Source of the DNA: Niebla homalea
Taxonomy: Eukaryota; Ascomycota; Lecanoromycetes; Lecanorales; Ramalinaceae
Reading direction: 5' to 3'
NCBI GenBank assembly: GCA_019925105.1
Contig: JAHGAU010000017.1
Span: 868,001-932,000 of the forward strand
Length of the DNA: 64,000 nt
The translations under genes were made by a program, and so were the position numbers. The notes under the pieces were generated by a model. The model did not search any database and was not told the origin of the DNA. It was given only the letters and a program-made list of their open reading frames with translations. This document shows positions 21,451 to 32,200 of the stretch, one piece after another. How positions within the stretch are numbered: position 1 is the first letter of the stretch; every line of letters starts with the position of its first letter.

Positions 21451-23907
21451 ATGGATACCTCCAGCCAACTGTCAGGCTTGGAGAAAACAAGAATGGAGCT
21501 CGAGCAGAACGTATCCAAGCTTCGGGCCTCGTTACGCCATTGGCAGCAGTGGGAAATTGAATATGAGGGCATGAAGGAAGAGCTCGCGAGTCTCAAGGAT
21601 CAAGACGCCCAGGAGCATCTTCGGTCGATTGAGGGATCAGCCGATGATCCACTTCTTGGTGAATCGGAGGGTAACTTCCTGAACTTTCAAGAAAGAAAGC
21701 TTCTCATGTACACCGACAAGGGCAAGTTGCGCCAGACCAGGGACATCGTTGGCATACTATCCAGGCGCATCGATTATGTCCAGCAGAACATTAAGACGCT
21801 CGTGTCTTTGCTCCATGCCGCCGAAGCCAAGCTTTCATCATCCATGGTCAAATCCGACCCGGAAATCCAAGCCCACGACGGCCTGCCTCTCGCAGAAATC
21901 CACGAGGAACTGGATGAGGAGGGCAATGTAGTCTCCAGCTCCGTCTCACGGCCAGACGAGGTTAATCCGCAAATTCAACAAACACTACGCAAGATTGGTC
22001 TCCACGATTTAGCTACCGCAGACTCTAGCAGCCATCGAGCTTCTGGGATTGGTCATACTGCAGAGGTATCCGACGATAGCAGAATCGAATCTGCTGATGA
22101 GAGCGACTTCTCAGGGTCTTCAACAGACAATAGAAACCAGGCTCGTACCCCAAACGGCTTCTCTGACTCATCAGAGACCTCTTCCAAAAGGCAAAGGCAA
22201 AGGCCTGCCAAACCGAAGAAGAGGGTCAGCTTTGCTGATGGCACCAAAACTGAGCCGACTACATCTGAACACCCCAAAATGCTAGACGCAGCGCAAAAGC
22301 AGCAATTGCTTCAGGATCTCTGCGCCCAAATTCGTGAAGAGCTGGAACAGAGAGAGTTCGGCGAGTCTCCCGTCGAATTTGCCTCCCAGGACATACCTCG
22401 AATTGTGCGGTTTGCCATAGCCCAAGGGCAAGTTGTCGAGCCGTTCCTCAAAAATCCGAAAAATCGTGAGGTAAGACGGTTGTTGAAGGCAGAAGGTCTC
22501 AATTTGTGGGAGGCGTCCAGGCTACTTTGCTTGATGACGAAAGCGCACCACTATGACGTTGGCAGCGAGCATACTATCAGATACATTGGCTATGTAAAGC
22601 AGATGTACAAACAGCTCTCACCACCTGCGCAGAAAAAGCGAGATGACGTACGAGCAAAGACGGTTCAGCGCAGCCAGTCAGAGGAACCTCTTACGGGGGA
22701 GTCGCAATTGGCCCAAAATGTCACCGACATGCCTTCTGGGAATAGCTTGGCGGCAGAGACTAAGGACACTCGACAATTGTATTCTCCTGAAAAATCTGCT
22801 GATGACAATGAGGTCAGACGTATTCAGAATCCAATGCTGGGGACAAGACCTCCACGTCAAGACATTAAAGGCAAAAGTGTGAATAGCAACATTGACGATG
22901 GCTCTTTTTCCAAGCCTTTGGAAAATGGCAATCCTCAGAATGGCTTTGATGATTTGGCTAGTCATACATCGGTCTTTTCCCCTGGAAGACCGGAGTGTGA
23001 AAGCCAAGAAGATGCGGCGCTTCGGCGGCAAATGCTTCGATACAACATGAATGAAGTCGGTGCCGTCGTTGCTGAGCTCAATCTTGACGAGGATACGGAT
23101 GATGATTATGACGACCAAGAAGAAGAAGCCAATTTTAGTGAAGATAGCCATGCTCATCTGGAGGAGAGCGACGACGAAAGTGATGAGGATGACTACGGAA
23201 GATCATCGTCACGATTCATTACTGATGACTATTTGACCGAAATGCAAGCGCTTGAGCAGAAGTTGCAAGCGAGAGCCATGGTCAATGCAGGCCCTGACGG
23301 CAATATCCTTGCTGGCATGGGCACGAGCATTCCGAAGCAGCCTTTTCACAGAACAAGTCTGGCCAATGGTAACGATTCGCCGCCAAAAGTGAAATCCAAC
23401 GGACATGAATCACCACGGAAAGCGAAAGGAGTTCGCTTTGCCAAGGAGCTCGATATCCAGGCACCAGCAAAACCTGGAGAGGCACCAGTGATTGAGCGAG
23501 GCGCCCTTCCCCCTCCAGATCCAGTGATTGGGGCGCCGAAGAAGATGTCCCGCTTCAAAGCTGCGCAGCAAACCAAGCAAGCTGACTCCAAGGGTCCTGG
23601 ATATCATGAGAAAAGTAACCCCTCCACGGCGATCAAGAAGCCGCCCATCAACGCCTCTACCATCATCGAGAGACCCTACAACCCCTCCGCTCGCCCGCCC
23701 GAGCCAGATGATCTCGACCCCGTTTTGTTGCAGCAGCAAGTCAGCAATGAGTATCACCGTCTGCGCAACCGCATGATCCAGCGAGAGGGCGGCTTCACGA
23801 AGCCCGACGAGCGAGCCGAGGTGCCGATTAATGAGTTGCCCGAATCCGAGGGTAGGTCGGGGAGGAAGGTGAGTCGATTCAAGGCGGCTAGACTGGGCGG
23901 TTGGTAA
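21451..23907 (+). CDS. Unconventional prefoldin protein, URI/Bud27-like (DUF3835)
   Basis: Predicted homologue of URI/Bud27, a cytosolic prefoldin-like scaffold linked to RNA polymerase assembly and translation. Single exon, 818 residues from ATG 21451; a codon upstream is only TTG. The N-terminus (1-120) forms a prefoldin-type helical hairpin: ELEQNVSKLRASLRHWQQWE, FLNFQERKLLMYTDKGKLRQ and SRRIDYVQQNIKTLVSLLHA. A long acidic Ser-rich linker follows. The C-terminal DUF3835 part shows KAKGVRFAKELDI, MSRFKAAQQ, QQVSNEYHRLRNRMIQREGG and the final VSRFKAARLGGW. Residues about 288-396 are compositionally different, helical and Lys/Leu-rich (REVRRLLKAEGLNLWEASRL), and I do not recognise them. Confidence 0.85.
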   Translation: MDTSSQLSGLEKTRMELEQNVSKLRASLRHWQQWEIEYEGMKEELASLKDQDAQEHLRSIEGSADDPLLGESEGNFLNFQERKLLMYTDKGKLRQTRDIVGILSRRIDYVQQNIKTLVSLLHAAEAKLSSSMVKSDPEIQAHDGLPLAEIHEELDEEGNVVSSSVSRPDEVNPQIQQTLRKIGLHDLATADSSSHRASGIGHTAEVSDDSRIESADESDFSGSSTDNRNQARTPNGFSDSSETSSKRQRQRPAKPKKRVSFADGTKTEPTTSEHPKMLDAAQKQQLLQDLCAQIREELEQREFGESPVEFASQDIPRIVRFAIAQGQVVEPFLKNPKNREVRRLLKAEGLNLWEASRLLCLMTKAHHYDVGSEHTIRYIGYVKQMYKQLSPPAQKKRDDVRAKTVQRSQSEEPLTGESQLAQNVTDMPSGNSLAAETKDTRQLYSPEKSADDNEVRRIQNPMLGTRPPRQDIKGKSVNSNIDDGSFSKPLENGNPQNGFDDLASHTSVFSPGRPECESQEDAALRRQMLRYNMNEVGAVVAELNLDEDTDDDYDDQEEEANFSEDSHAHLEESDDESDEDDYGRSSSRFITDDYLTEMQALEQKLQARAMVNAGPDGNILAGMGTSIPKQPFHRTSLANGNDSPPKVKSNGHESPRKAKGVRFAKELDIQAPAKPGEAPVIERGALPPPDPVIGAPKKMSRFKAAQQTKQADSKGPGYHEKSNPSTAIKKPPINASTIIERPYNPSARPPEPDDLDPVLLQQQVSNEYHRLRNRMIQREGGFTKPDERAEVPINELPESEGRSGRKVSRFKAARLGGW

Positions 23908-24620
23908 GGTTCTGAATATATACATGCCTCGTCATATGATACATATCAGCGTCGATGAAAATGTTCTCTGATAAGCGATGGTGTTGCGAGCGAGTAACTC
24001 CTTGAGACTACACGACATCTAGTTTGGTCGGTTGGATCTTCAGGTCGGGATCCTTTCTTGGACATAAACGTTACAACATCTCTGCCGTGATCGATTCGTC
24101 ATAATCTGCATGTTTTCCTCCTGAATGTCCTTTGAGCTGGTTAGTCTGTCAGGGATTTAATTCCTGCCAGGCCACGGACCAACCCGCTGCTCAACGTCCC
24201 TCGTTGAAGAATCGAAGAGCAGGAAAGGAGTCCCCATCACCTCCGTGGGCTTCTCTCTTGCTCAGCGGGGAAAATGGCGCCAAGATCGATGATGCTTTTA
24301 TGTTCAATGGGGGCTCTCTGAAGCAATGTCGCCTTTTCACGGGGTATTGATGACATGCCGCCTCTCGTTTCACCCCCTACATTTCCACTCGAAATGTTTA
24401 TGGTAATCTCGGGACTGGTCTGCTCGAAGGGTAATGGCATCAGATTGTTTCGATGGGTATAGAGATTGTACGACCGACTCATCAAATCTCTTTTTTCGAA
24501 GAAGTCTCATTACTGTTCTAGAATACCAATGTCTTACCGCGCCTTGCACACCACCATGGAAGTCAACTCCTCGGGTTTCGATGTTACTCTCCAGCGTCTG
24601 TGTTACCTCTCAGGCTTCCG
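23908..24620. other. Intergenic region between convergent genes
   Basis: About 710 bp of 3' flanks. No supported gene or repeat was seen. Confidence 0.5.
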
Positions 24621-26935
24621 TTACCTCAATTGCGATGACCCCCCACCATCACTGCCTTGCTTCGTCCCCTGCAGTCTCTTTTCTGCTGAGCCTTCAACCC
24701 TCTGAACCTCACTGGAGATCTCCTCACCACCCTCGTCATTATCAAGAATCTCATACCCATCATTACCCTCCCTGACCCGCCAACTGACCACCCACCCTAT
24801 CATGGCAACAACAGCCATGACCCACCACACAGCCCCGACCACCCCGACCTTCAACCCCTTCCCAAACCCCCACCCTCCAAGTATCGGTCCCAGCGTTCTC
24901 GCAAGCGAGCTCACACTCTGCGCCATCCCGTGCACGGTCCCCAGCACGGCCGTGTGCGGCGCCGAATTGTTGATCAAGATCGCAGTGGCCGGGAGCGCGA
25001 ACGTCCGTCCCACCACCTGGACGGCGAGCACGCCCGCGATACCCAACCACACTTCGGGACCTGAGGCAGCCATGGGCGCGTCGCGCGAGGATGGAATGAC
25101 GGCCAGGTAGGGTGCGGCGGTGTAAACGATGGGAAAGCAGACGAGGAAGTAGCGGAAGCTGCGCAGGGTCCCCAACTTGGTGTTGACCCGGGGGTAGACC
25201 AGCAATTGCAGGGTGATCCCCATGGTTCCCAAGACGGCGAGCGCGATGCCGATGGTGCGAGGTGGGAGGGCCAGGCCGCCCGAGAAGGCGAAGGGGAGGT
25301 GGCGAGGGGGTGAGGAGGTATTGGTGGGGTCGAAGCGGGGGGTAGAGAGGAAGGTGAACCAGAGGGTGTTGAAGGTGCCGATGTCTGCGCAAAATCGTGA
25401 GTCTCGTCCATCTCGCGCACCTTGCTCCATCGGACTTGGGCAGGGGGAAAAAGAAAAAAGAAATAGGGTTTACGCGACATACGTGCAGCTAGTAGGAAAT
25501 GTGCAACTAGCACGGTAAGAACGTTGGGAGTCCAAATCTTGCGGAAAGGGATGTTAACCTTGCGCTTGGGATTTTGCTTGAGAGGAGTCGCTGGCATTCG
25601 AGATTCAAGCTCGAAGCTATGAGGGCGCGAAGACGGATCTACAACGTCCGAATGGGATAGTAGAGCATACTGGTGGCGATTGCGAGAGGTCAGTCGTTGG
25701 GAATAACGGGATATTGATTTGGCGGTTTGGAGGCCCCAGTCCGGTTTGTCCCGACGCAGGACAGAAGTCTGGATCCTGCATCAGCGATATTGGACGTGGA
25801 GAGGGTTAAGATGGAATCACCTCTTCAAGCCCGAAGATAACAGCCAGTGCAGACATGATGATGAAGAGCGCGCTCAGTATGTTGGGTAAAGCGTACGGCC
25901 AATGTTTAAGCCACCAGACACCATGCTCACCTCCAAAATATGAGTTATCGCCGAACAGCTGGGGGTAACTTCCCACCGGATCAGCGAGCAAACCTCCCAA
26001 GACTGGCCCTATGATGACTCCTGAAGACCAGATCAGCCGAGACTGCTTTGACCAGGCGATGTTTAGAAATGCTCACCAATGTTGAATGTCATGGGCAACA
26101 GGAGGAATGCTCGGCTCTGGAACTTCTTTTCAACGATGATCTCACTGATCATGGTCCTCATGACACCAACATTGCCGTTCAACGCACCGCCGGTCGCTCT
26201 CCAGAAGACGGCAACAGCAAAGCTCCTGCTGAAGCCGAAGCCAAGGCAGCTGATGCATGTCCCCGTCAGTCCCACCAACAGGACTCGCTTGCGGCCTGCC
26301 CACGCTTTGTCGGCTATTCGTCCCCATAGAATAGCCGTCAGGAATTGGGCGGCGGTGAAGCAGGCTTGTAGTAGACCGACTTGTGACGATATAGTGGATG
26401 CGGGAAGGCTGGGATCGAATGATTGCAGCTGATAGAACATGTACGACTGTAGAGAAGTCTGAGTCAGAGGTTCGGACAAGCGAGAAAGCGTCAGGAGAGC
26501 CAGTTGCCGTTTCTTGGGAAGAGAGGCCCATGTCACCGGGGCTTCGGTGAAGGCTTTCCTAGGAGGATGGGTGGCAGGTGGTTCTGATTCTTTGAGAAAG
26601 GCGGTCCGAGCAGCTATACTGGAGAGTCTGGGTAGTATTGCAGGCCTTTGAGTACCAGCATGGGACTTGGGTTCTTCTCTTCGCTCCAAGGTCTCGACAT
26701 GATGGCGGTCTTGGATGACCTCTTCTCCCTCTTCTCCGCTGCTCAGGGCCGGCGCGAGACGTTGCTGCAGCTGTGGGATCGATATGCCATTATGTCCAAG
26801 TTGTATGCTATCCTCACCACTGACAGCGGACTGGGCATCCTCAACGACCACAATGGCAGACGGACTTTCTGGTTCCGGACCATTCACATGGCTGTCAGGG
26901 TGCGGTTCAGTGCTCCCGCGTGGCGACGTGTGCAT
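24621..26935 (-). CDS. Major facilitator superfamily transporter (ZIF/YCR023C-like)
   Basis: Twelve-helix membrane transporter, probably of the vacuolar or plasma membrane; the substrate cannot be told. Exons 26935-26077, 26020-25821, 25768-25483 and 25384-24621 (introns 56, 52 and 98 nt) encode 702 residues. A long disordered Glu/Ser-rich N-terminus (about 140 residues) precedes the membrane domain. SRLSEPLTQTSLQSYMFYQL is helix 1; WGRIADKAWAGRKRVLLVGL is the signature loop 2-3 motif; WRATGGALNGNVGVMRTMIS is helix 4-5; and IIGPVLGGLLADP is helix 5. An extended cytoplasmic loop with many basic residues spans exon 3. Helices 7-12 follow in exon 4, with PATAILINNSAPHTAVLGTV, before an acidic cytosolic tail. 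The last exon is noticeably GC-rich. Confidence 0.88.
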
Positions 26936-27490
26936 TCAAAAGTCTGTCTCGGCTTGGCGTCCAGATCTCACGTGCACCGGTCTTGGCGACACACAAATGG
27001 TGGGGCAGGTGCAGTAGGTGGGGCAAATTATCATCAATCGAGATTGTCAGAGTCAAGACCGAGCAGCATAACGGCAGATGAGCCTATAAATCGAGAGAAC
27101 ATAAGAAATGATAAGAGGAACATCTGGCTTGGCAGGGCCTTTTGTATGCCAGGTCTTTAGACTCTTAGATAAATTGATCTTTGGTCTAGGTACAGCATTA
27201 GGAGGCATTTAAGAAGGCCGTCATTGCCGACCTCGGCGGGGTTGGGGGTGAAGTCACTACGATTTCAGCAGGAAGGCAAGCTACTGTTGGGCGCTTCGGG
27301 ATTTTACTAGTGATGTTAACAGTATGTGGCCATTAAATCCAATATCGTGACTTGCTGGTTGCCCTGATCCTGTCCTAAGTCGTTCCCCGGATCCACCGAA
27401 TGCTGGCCTGGTCTTCCCCAAAATGCCTGCAGCTCTGACCATGCTTTCATCCCGTCATCGGTATCGTCAACTATCTCTTCATCCGCACCC
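26936..27490. other. Intergenic region
   Basis: About 555 bp between the MFS gene start (minus strand) and the 3' end of the mutarotase gene (also minus). It holds the MFS promoter. No gene is seen. Confidence 0.5.
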
Positions 27491-28590
27491 CTAGCACAGC
27501 TTGATCCTCTGTCCACCTTCCCAAGTATCCCCACCCTCAAGGCTGTTCCACTTGCTGACTGCCCCCGTCTCGACACAAATCATCTTTTTCCATCCGTCGC
27601 TAGGACCAAAGTCTGCCATACTTCCCGCCTTGCCCTCCCATGGGTTCCAGACCACCACGTCACCCAACTCATCTCTTGTGATTTCGAATTTGGCCTGCTT
27701 GTTCTCGGACACGGTAATCTTCTGAGACGATGCGGGTGAATAGACGCGATCAACCTCCCCAGTAATGGTGATGGGGGCCTCGGAGGCACTTGTCGCTTTC
27801 ACACCGCCAACTTTGTCGGTATAGGAAGTGTGTTCAAGTCCGTGAACAGAAGTATTGGAAACGTCCTACATCAATTGACGTCAATCCATCAGATTCGAGG
27901 ATATTAACCAACATGAGCTTACGTCGACAGCCAGATAGGTGTGAAAGAGGGTCTGGAAATCCCAGGTCTTGTCTCCGGTATTTCTGATGGCCAAGCTGGT
28001 CTCGAGGTCGTCACGGCTGAGCGTGATCGAGTAGGTGATGCCAAAGCCATAGTCGCTCCAGGCCGATGGAATGGACTCAAGCATGCCATTTGAGAGGCCA
28101 AAATCGAGCTTGACCGATGAATCTCCCGAGCTGTTGGGGAGCTTGGACGATTCTGACGACGACTTCCCTAGATATTCCCATTTCGAAGTGCGAGCGAAGC
28201 CATGCTGAGGTAGTCCGCTAGTTGGGTGCGAGGCTGGCGGTGGACCGAAGACCTGCCAATCAGTCACTCAATTTTCTTCACGCTAGACTTGCCCGCAACC
28301 TCCTTGATTTTGGAGCGAGGCTAGAGGAGTGTTCTTACTGGAAAAACAAGAGGGATGCCTCCTCTGACCGCTTTGGACCCATCCAGGTGGGCTTTGGAGC
28401 TGAGGAATAAGTTTTCCTTGCCGTTTGCAGATTTCCAAGAGATGACAGTGGCGCCGTGGAGAAGAACCTCAACCCTTTCACCCGTTGGTAAGCTGGCGCT
28501 GACACGAGAATTATCCTGAGAAATCGAAACTTGTGGAGTTGGGATGGTAGGAGAGACCGGGATTGCAGATGGCTTCTTTGAGCGTTCCAT
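27491..28590 (-). CDS. Glucose-6-phosphate 1-epimerase (hexose-6-phosphate mutarotase)
   Basis: Interconverts alpha and beta anomers of glucose 6-phosphate and related hexose 6-phosphates; homologue of yeast YMR099C, of the aldose-epimerase (galactose mutarotase) fold. Exons 28590-28339, 28252-27923 and 27865-27491 (introns 86 and 57 nt) encode 318 residues. Motifs: EVLLHGATVISWKS, NLFLSSKAHLDGSKAVRGGIP, then PQHGFARTSKWEY with the catalytic-type His and Arg, FHTYLAVDDVSNTSVHGLEH (second His), and DVVVWNPWEGKA followed by MICVETGAVS containing the catalytic-type Glu. The frame is open upstream to 28701, but the ATG at 28590 gives the family-like start. Confidence 0.92.
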
Positions 28591-29237
28591 GATGTGATGG
28601 CAAGGAGAGAGTGAAGGAGGGATTGGATGTTTGGAAGGATTCCGAAATGAGGACGACAACACCGGTCTTATGGAGAAGGAAACAGCTTTCAAAATCACCA
28701 ATCAAGCAAAGATAATAAAGAGTAGCAGGATAGGCCCCACTAAAGGAAAGCTTGAAGAGAGAGAATGAGTGGACAGGCCGCAAACCAGTCAAAGCTCAGG
28801 CTGAAGTGCAAGGACCTGTCGGGAGTCGCTGCTTTTTGAAAAGGACTAAGATGCTTTTATGGGTAGATCAGTCAACTTGGTCAGCTGGAGTCCCGAGTTG
28901 AGGAGATGGATTTTGGTGGCATAAATTCTATATCTGAAACACAAGTGTATGCAGGGGGTGTTTCTAGTGTGAATCAAACCGTCTCTCAATCAATCCCGAT
29001 TTGGGGCATGAAAACGAAAACGAAAATGAAAATTGAAAATGAAAACGAGAATGCGACCGAAATGTTTCATCAACTTGTCGTGGTACAGAGTGTAACAAAT
29101 CATCGTTCCAGAACTTCACATTCCGAATGCTCCCTTCCCGTCCCAAGGAAGCAGCAGATGACGAACAATGTCGCTAATTTCAATGCAGCAGCAAGTCTTT
29201 CCTGACGAAAACCATAGACTCGTCACCGCCTATATCC
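28591..29237. other. Intergenic region with a GAAAAY tract
   Basis: About 650 bp between the mutarotase start and the RIF1 3' end. It contains the gaaaac/gaaaat tract listed separately; no gene is seen. Confidence 0.5.
29010..29053. repeat. Hexanucleotide-like (gaaaay)n tract
   Basis: Seven imperfect copies of gaaaac or gaaaat in a row, 180 bp behind the RIF1 stop codon. Confidence 0.8.
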
Positions 29238-32200
29238 TCAAGTGGTCGAATATCGTCGACCAGCCTCGTGCGCTTGTTGCATCGATTCAAACAGAATCGT
29301 AACCAGCGCCCGCTCCTCTTCTGGTCGCAGCGTCATGGCTCCAACTTTATCACACATCCCCCTGAAGCCGTCGAGAACGTCCTGTATGCCCGAAACTGAT
29401 TTGTCTACTGGACCTGACCCCGCTCCTGCAGTATTGCTCTTTGCTTGGGAAACCTGCTGAGTCGACGTCCGCCAGGATCCAGTTGCTGCCGATGAACTCA
29501 AGCTAATTGGCCAAGGATTTTCCTCATGCAAAGGATCGGATGACAAGGGGGATTCCCGTGCCGCCACGCTGGGCTCGGTTGATTTGCGCCTTCGTTGCTT
29601 GGGAAGCCGACGTGGACGTTCCTCCTCGTCGTTTGCCTCTTGCTTGATCACTGGCCTACGACCGCTCTGTCTTCGTGGTCCGGTGTTTGCCGTAGCTCTC
29701 ACGCTGCCCCTACTTGCTTTCCTTTGAGGAACGCTCCGTTGGCTCGTGCTCGCAGTCTCCTCCACGCTGGCAATGACCATCGTAGCAGATGGTGGCTCAG
29801 AGCCCTCTCGCTTGATCAGAGGCTCGGACGAGGAGGATTTAGCAGATGCCTGAACAGGCTGAGAGCTTATCAGAACACAATCAGCCATGGAGTATTGTGG
29901 CATCGGCGCTTCATCCACAGCTGTTGTTCCTGGTGAAGCGTGGAAAATTTTTGCTTTCTTTCGTGAAGGATTGCTTGGCAAAGAAGCTCTCCTCTTCCCC
30001 TGATTGAGTTTGCCATCCGTCTTCTTGCGGTCTTGTCGCTCCTGTGAGTCAGCATTCTCCATCTCTGCAAGCAGCTGTGCAGCAGCTTGCTCGTCATCTG
30101 TTGAAAATCTGGATGACTCGCTGCGAAAAGAGCTTTCCGGCGCCGCTTCTGTCTCATCCTCTTCCCGATTTTGGGGTCCCGCAGCTTTGAAGGAAGTGTT
30201 GCCAGGAAGGCTAGGCGTAGAATTGCTTTCGGGATGTGAGATCTCGCCAGTTGTCTGCTCGAAATGCTGAGGATCAGCATGTGCATCAACGAAGACGTCT
30301 TGGTCGGAACATGTTATTCCTCCGTCAGTCACGGCTGTTTCAGCTGCTGGCTGGCGCTTATCAAGCCTGCCAAGTTCAAAAGCGTCACATGTATTGTGAT
30401 TTGTTGCTACCTCTGGAGCGTCGTGGGCCAAAATTTCGTCGGACTCTCCATTCTGGTATTGACGGATTGGGACGTTAGAAGAGCCTAGTAAAGGGGACGA
30501 TGTCAATTCATTATCAAGGGAAGCGTCTCTGGATACCCTGCGACCAGAGCTGGGAGTCGGAGATGAAGCCAGAAGGCCACTTTCGACGTTTTTGGGAGGG
30601 AAGATAGGACTGGCATCATCTACCAAGAAGTGTGTTGATGGCACATGTTCGCCTCGGGTCAGATTCAATTTTGACACGTTGAATTCTGTGGGTTTTGGAG
30701 TTTGATCCGAGGCTGACCCAATCTCACGATAAAGTGCTCCGTCCTCTTGTTGACGCTCCCTGACTTCCCTTTGCCTGTCAGTCAAGGCGTCTGGACTCGG
30801 ATTGGTAGCATGGATTGAAGATGACGCGACCATTTCGAACTGTATCTGAGAATCATCATGCCGCACTCGAGCCTTCGGAGCGCCCCTATTGTCCCTCGCG
30901 CGCCTTCTTCCGGAATTTAAGGGACTTGCAACGGTCTTACTGGCACTGAGAGGAGATCTGATGATCTCTTCCCTTGAGTGTTTCGCGAAAAGCGCCGGTT
31001 TCAGACTTCGGGCAGGTGTTTGTTCGATATTGAACTGTCCAACCTCATCTCCATATGCTTGCTCTTCACCAATAAAACGAAGCGGCGAAGACTTGGCCTA
31101 TGAGGATGCAAGCTGTTAGATATGTTCTCTATTCATTTTCAGAAACCACTGACCTGTGGACTTTGCTCATCTGGTAGCCCTGGCGTCTCTAATCCAATGG
31201 ATAATTTCAATTTCAGCAGCGCGCTGCGTAAGTCATCCGGGTAACTCAGAATTTTACTGCACCCGAACGTGCGATTCCACATCTCGACCGCATCGTTTAG
31301 AATTATTCTATGCCAGCTCCGGAGGCTGGCCGTGATCAGAGTGGCACAATCTGACAGGAGCTCATTACTCGACTTTGGCACGTTTTCGATGCTGCTTGCG
31401 ACCAAAGCCCACATTGTTCGGACCTACCAAAGGTTAGAGCCTATGGTAGGTACCTACCATTTCCGACTTACCTCAAGGAACAAGCCGTCCCCTCCTTCTG
31501 GGATTTTAGTATCGGCATCTTCAATCCAGACCGCAAGACCTCTCTGTGTTCTCTCCAGGAGGCGAGACTTTAGCGGAAGTGGACAGGCATGGATATTGGC
31601 GGTAACGGCGGTGATCAAGGAGCTCGACAAATTCATGGAGCCCTCGCCACATCCTGCATACGCTTTCAGCAGAGCTAGATCAATCATTGCATAGTGATCA
31701 TCTGTCAGATCTGTCACTACTGGCTTGGGGTGTGCTTGACTGGCTCCCCATAATTGCACTTGCATGCGTTCAAGTGAGTGCTGAGACGAAGGCCATGAGG
31801 TGTATTCCACTATTTTCGCCGCGGCTACAAGAGGAGTGGAATTGTCTTGCTGTTGCAATTGATTGCTGATGGTCTTGAGAAGATTTTTGGGCATGGCAAG
31901 CGTGATTGCAGCTGCACCAACCTCATTCTTGATTTGCTCTGCGAGGCGGGTGTAAAGATCTAACCATAATGCGGATACAGTTCCGAGTGGTTGGGCTATT
32001 CCTGTTTCTAGTATGGCAAAGGCGTCTCTGTACTCGTGGCCTGGATGGTCTGAGGGTCCTTGCTGACTGTGCCGGTTGTGAGATGGATCTAACACCGAAA
32101 TCGCAGAACTAGATATCACTTTCCATAGCGCCTCATGTGATTCTCTGGCTACGTCTTTGCCATCAAGTCTACTTGGTCGTAAGAGAGTACGCAGCAGACC

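Noticed and set aside
27919..28101. ORFs antisense or out of frame within the mutarotase and neighbouring genes
   Set aside because: They are shadows of the real exons and lose all motifs.
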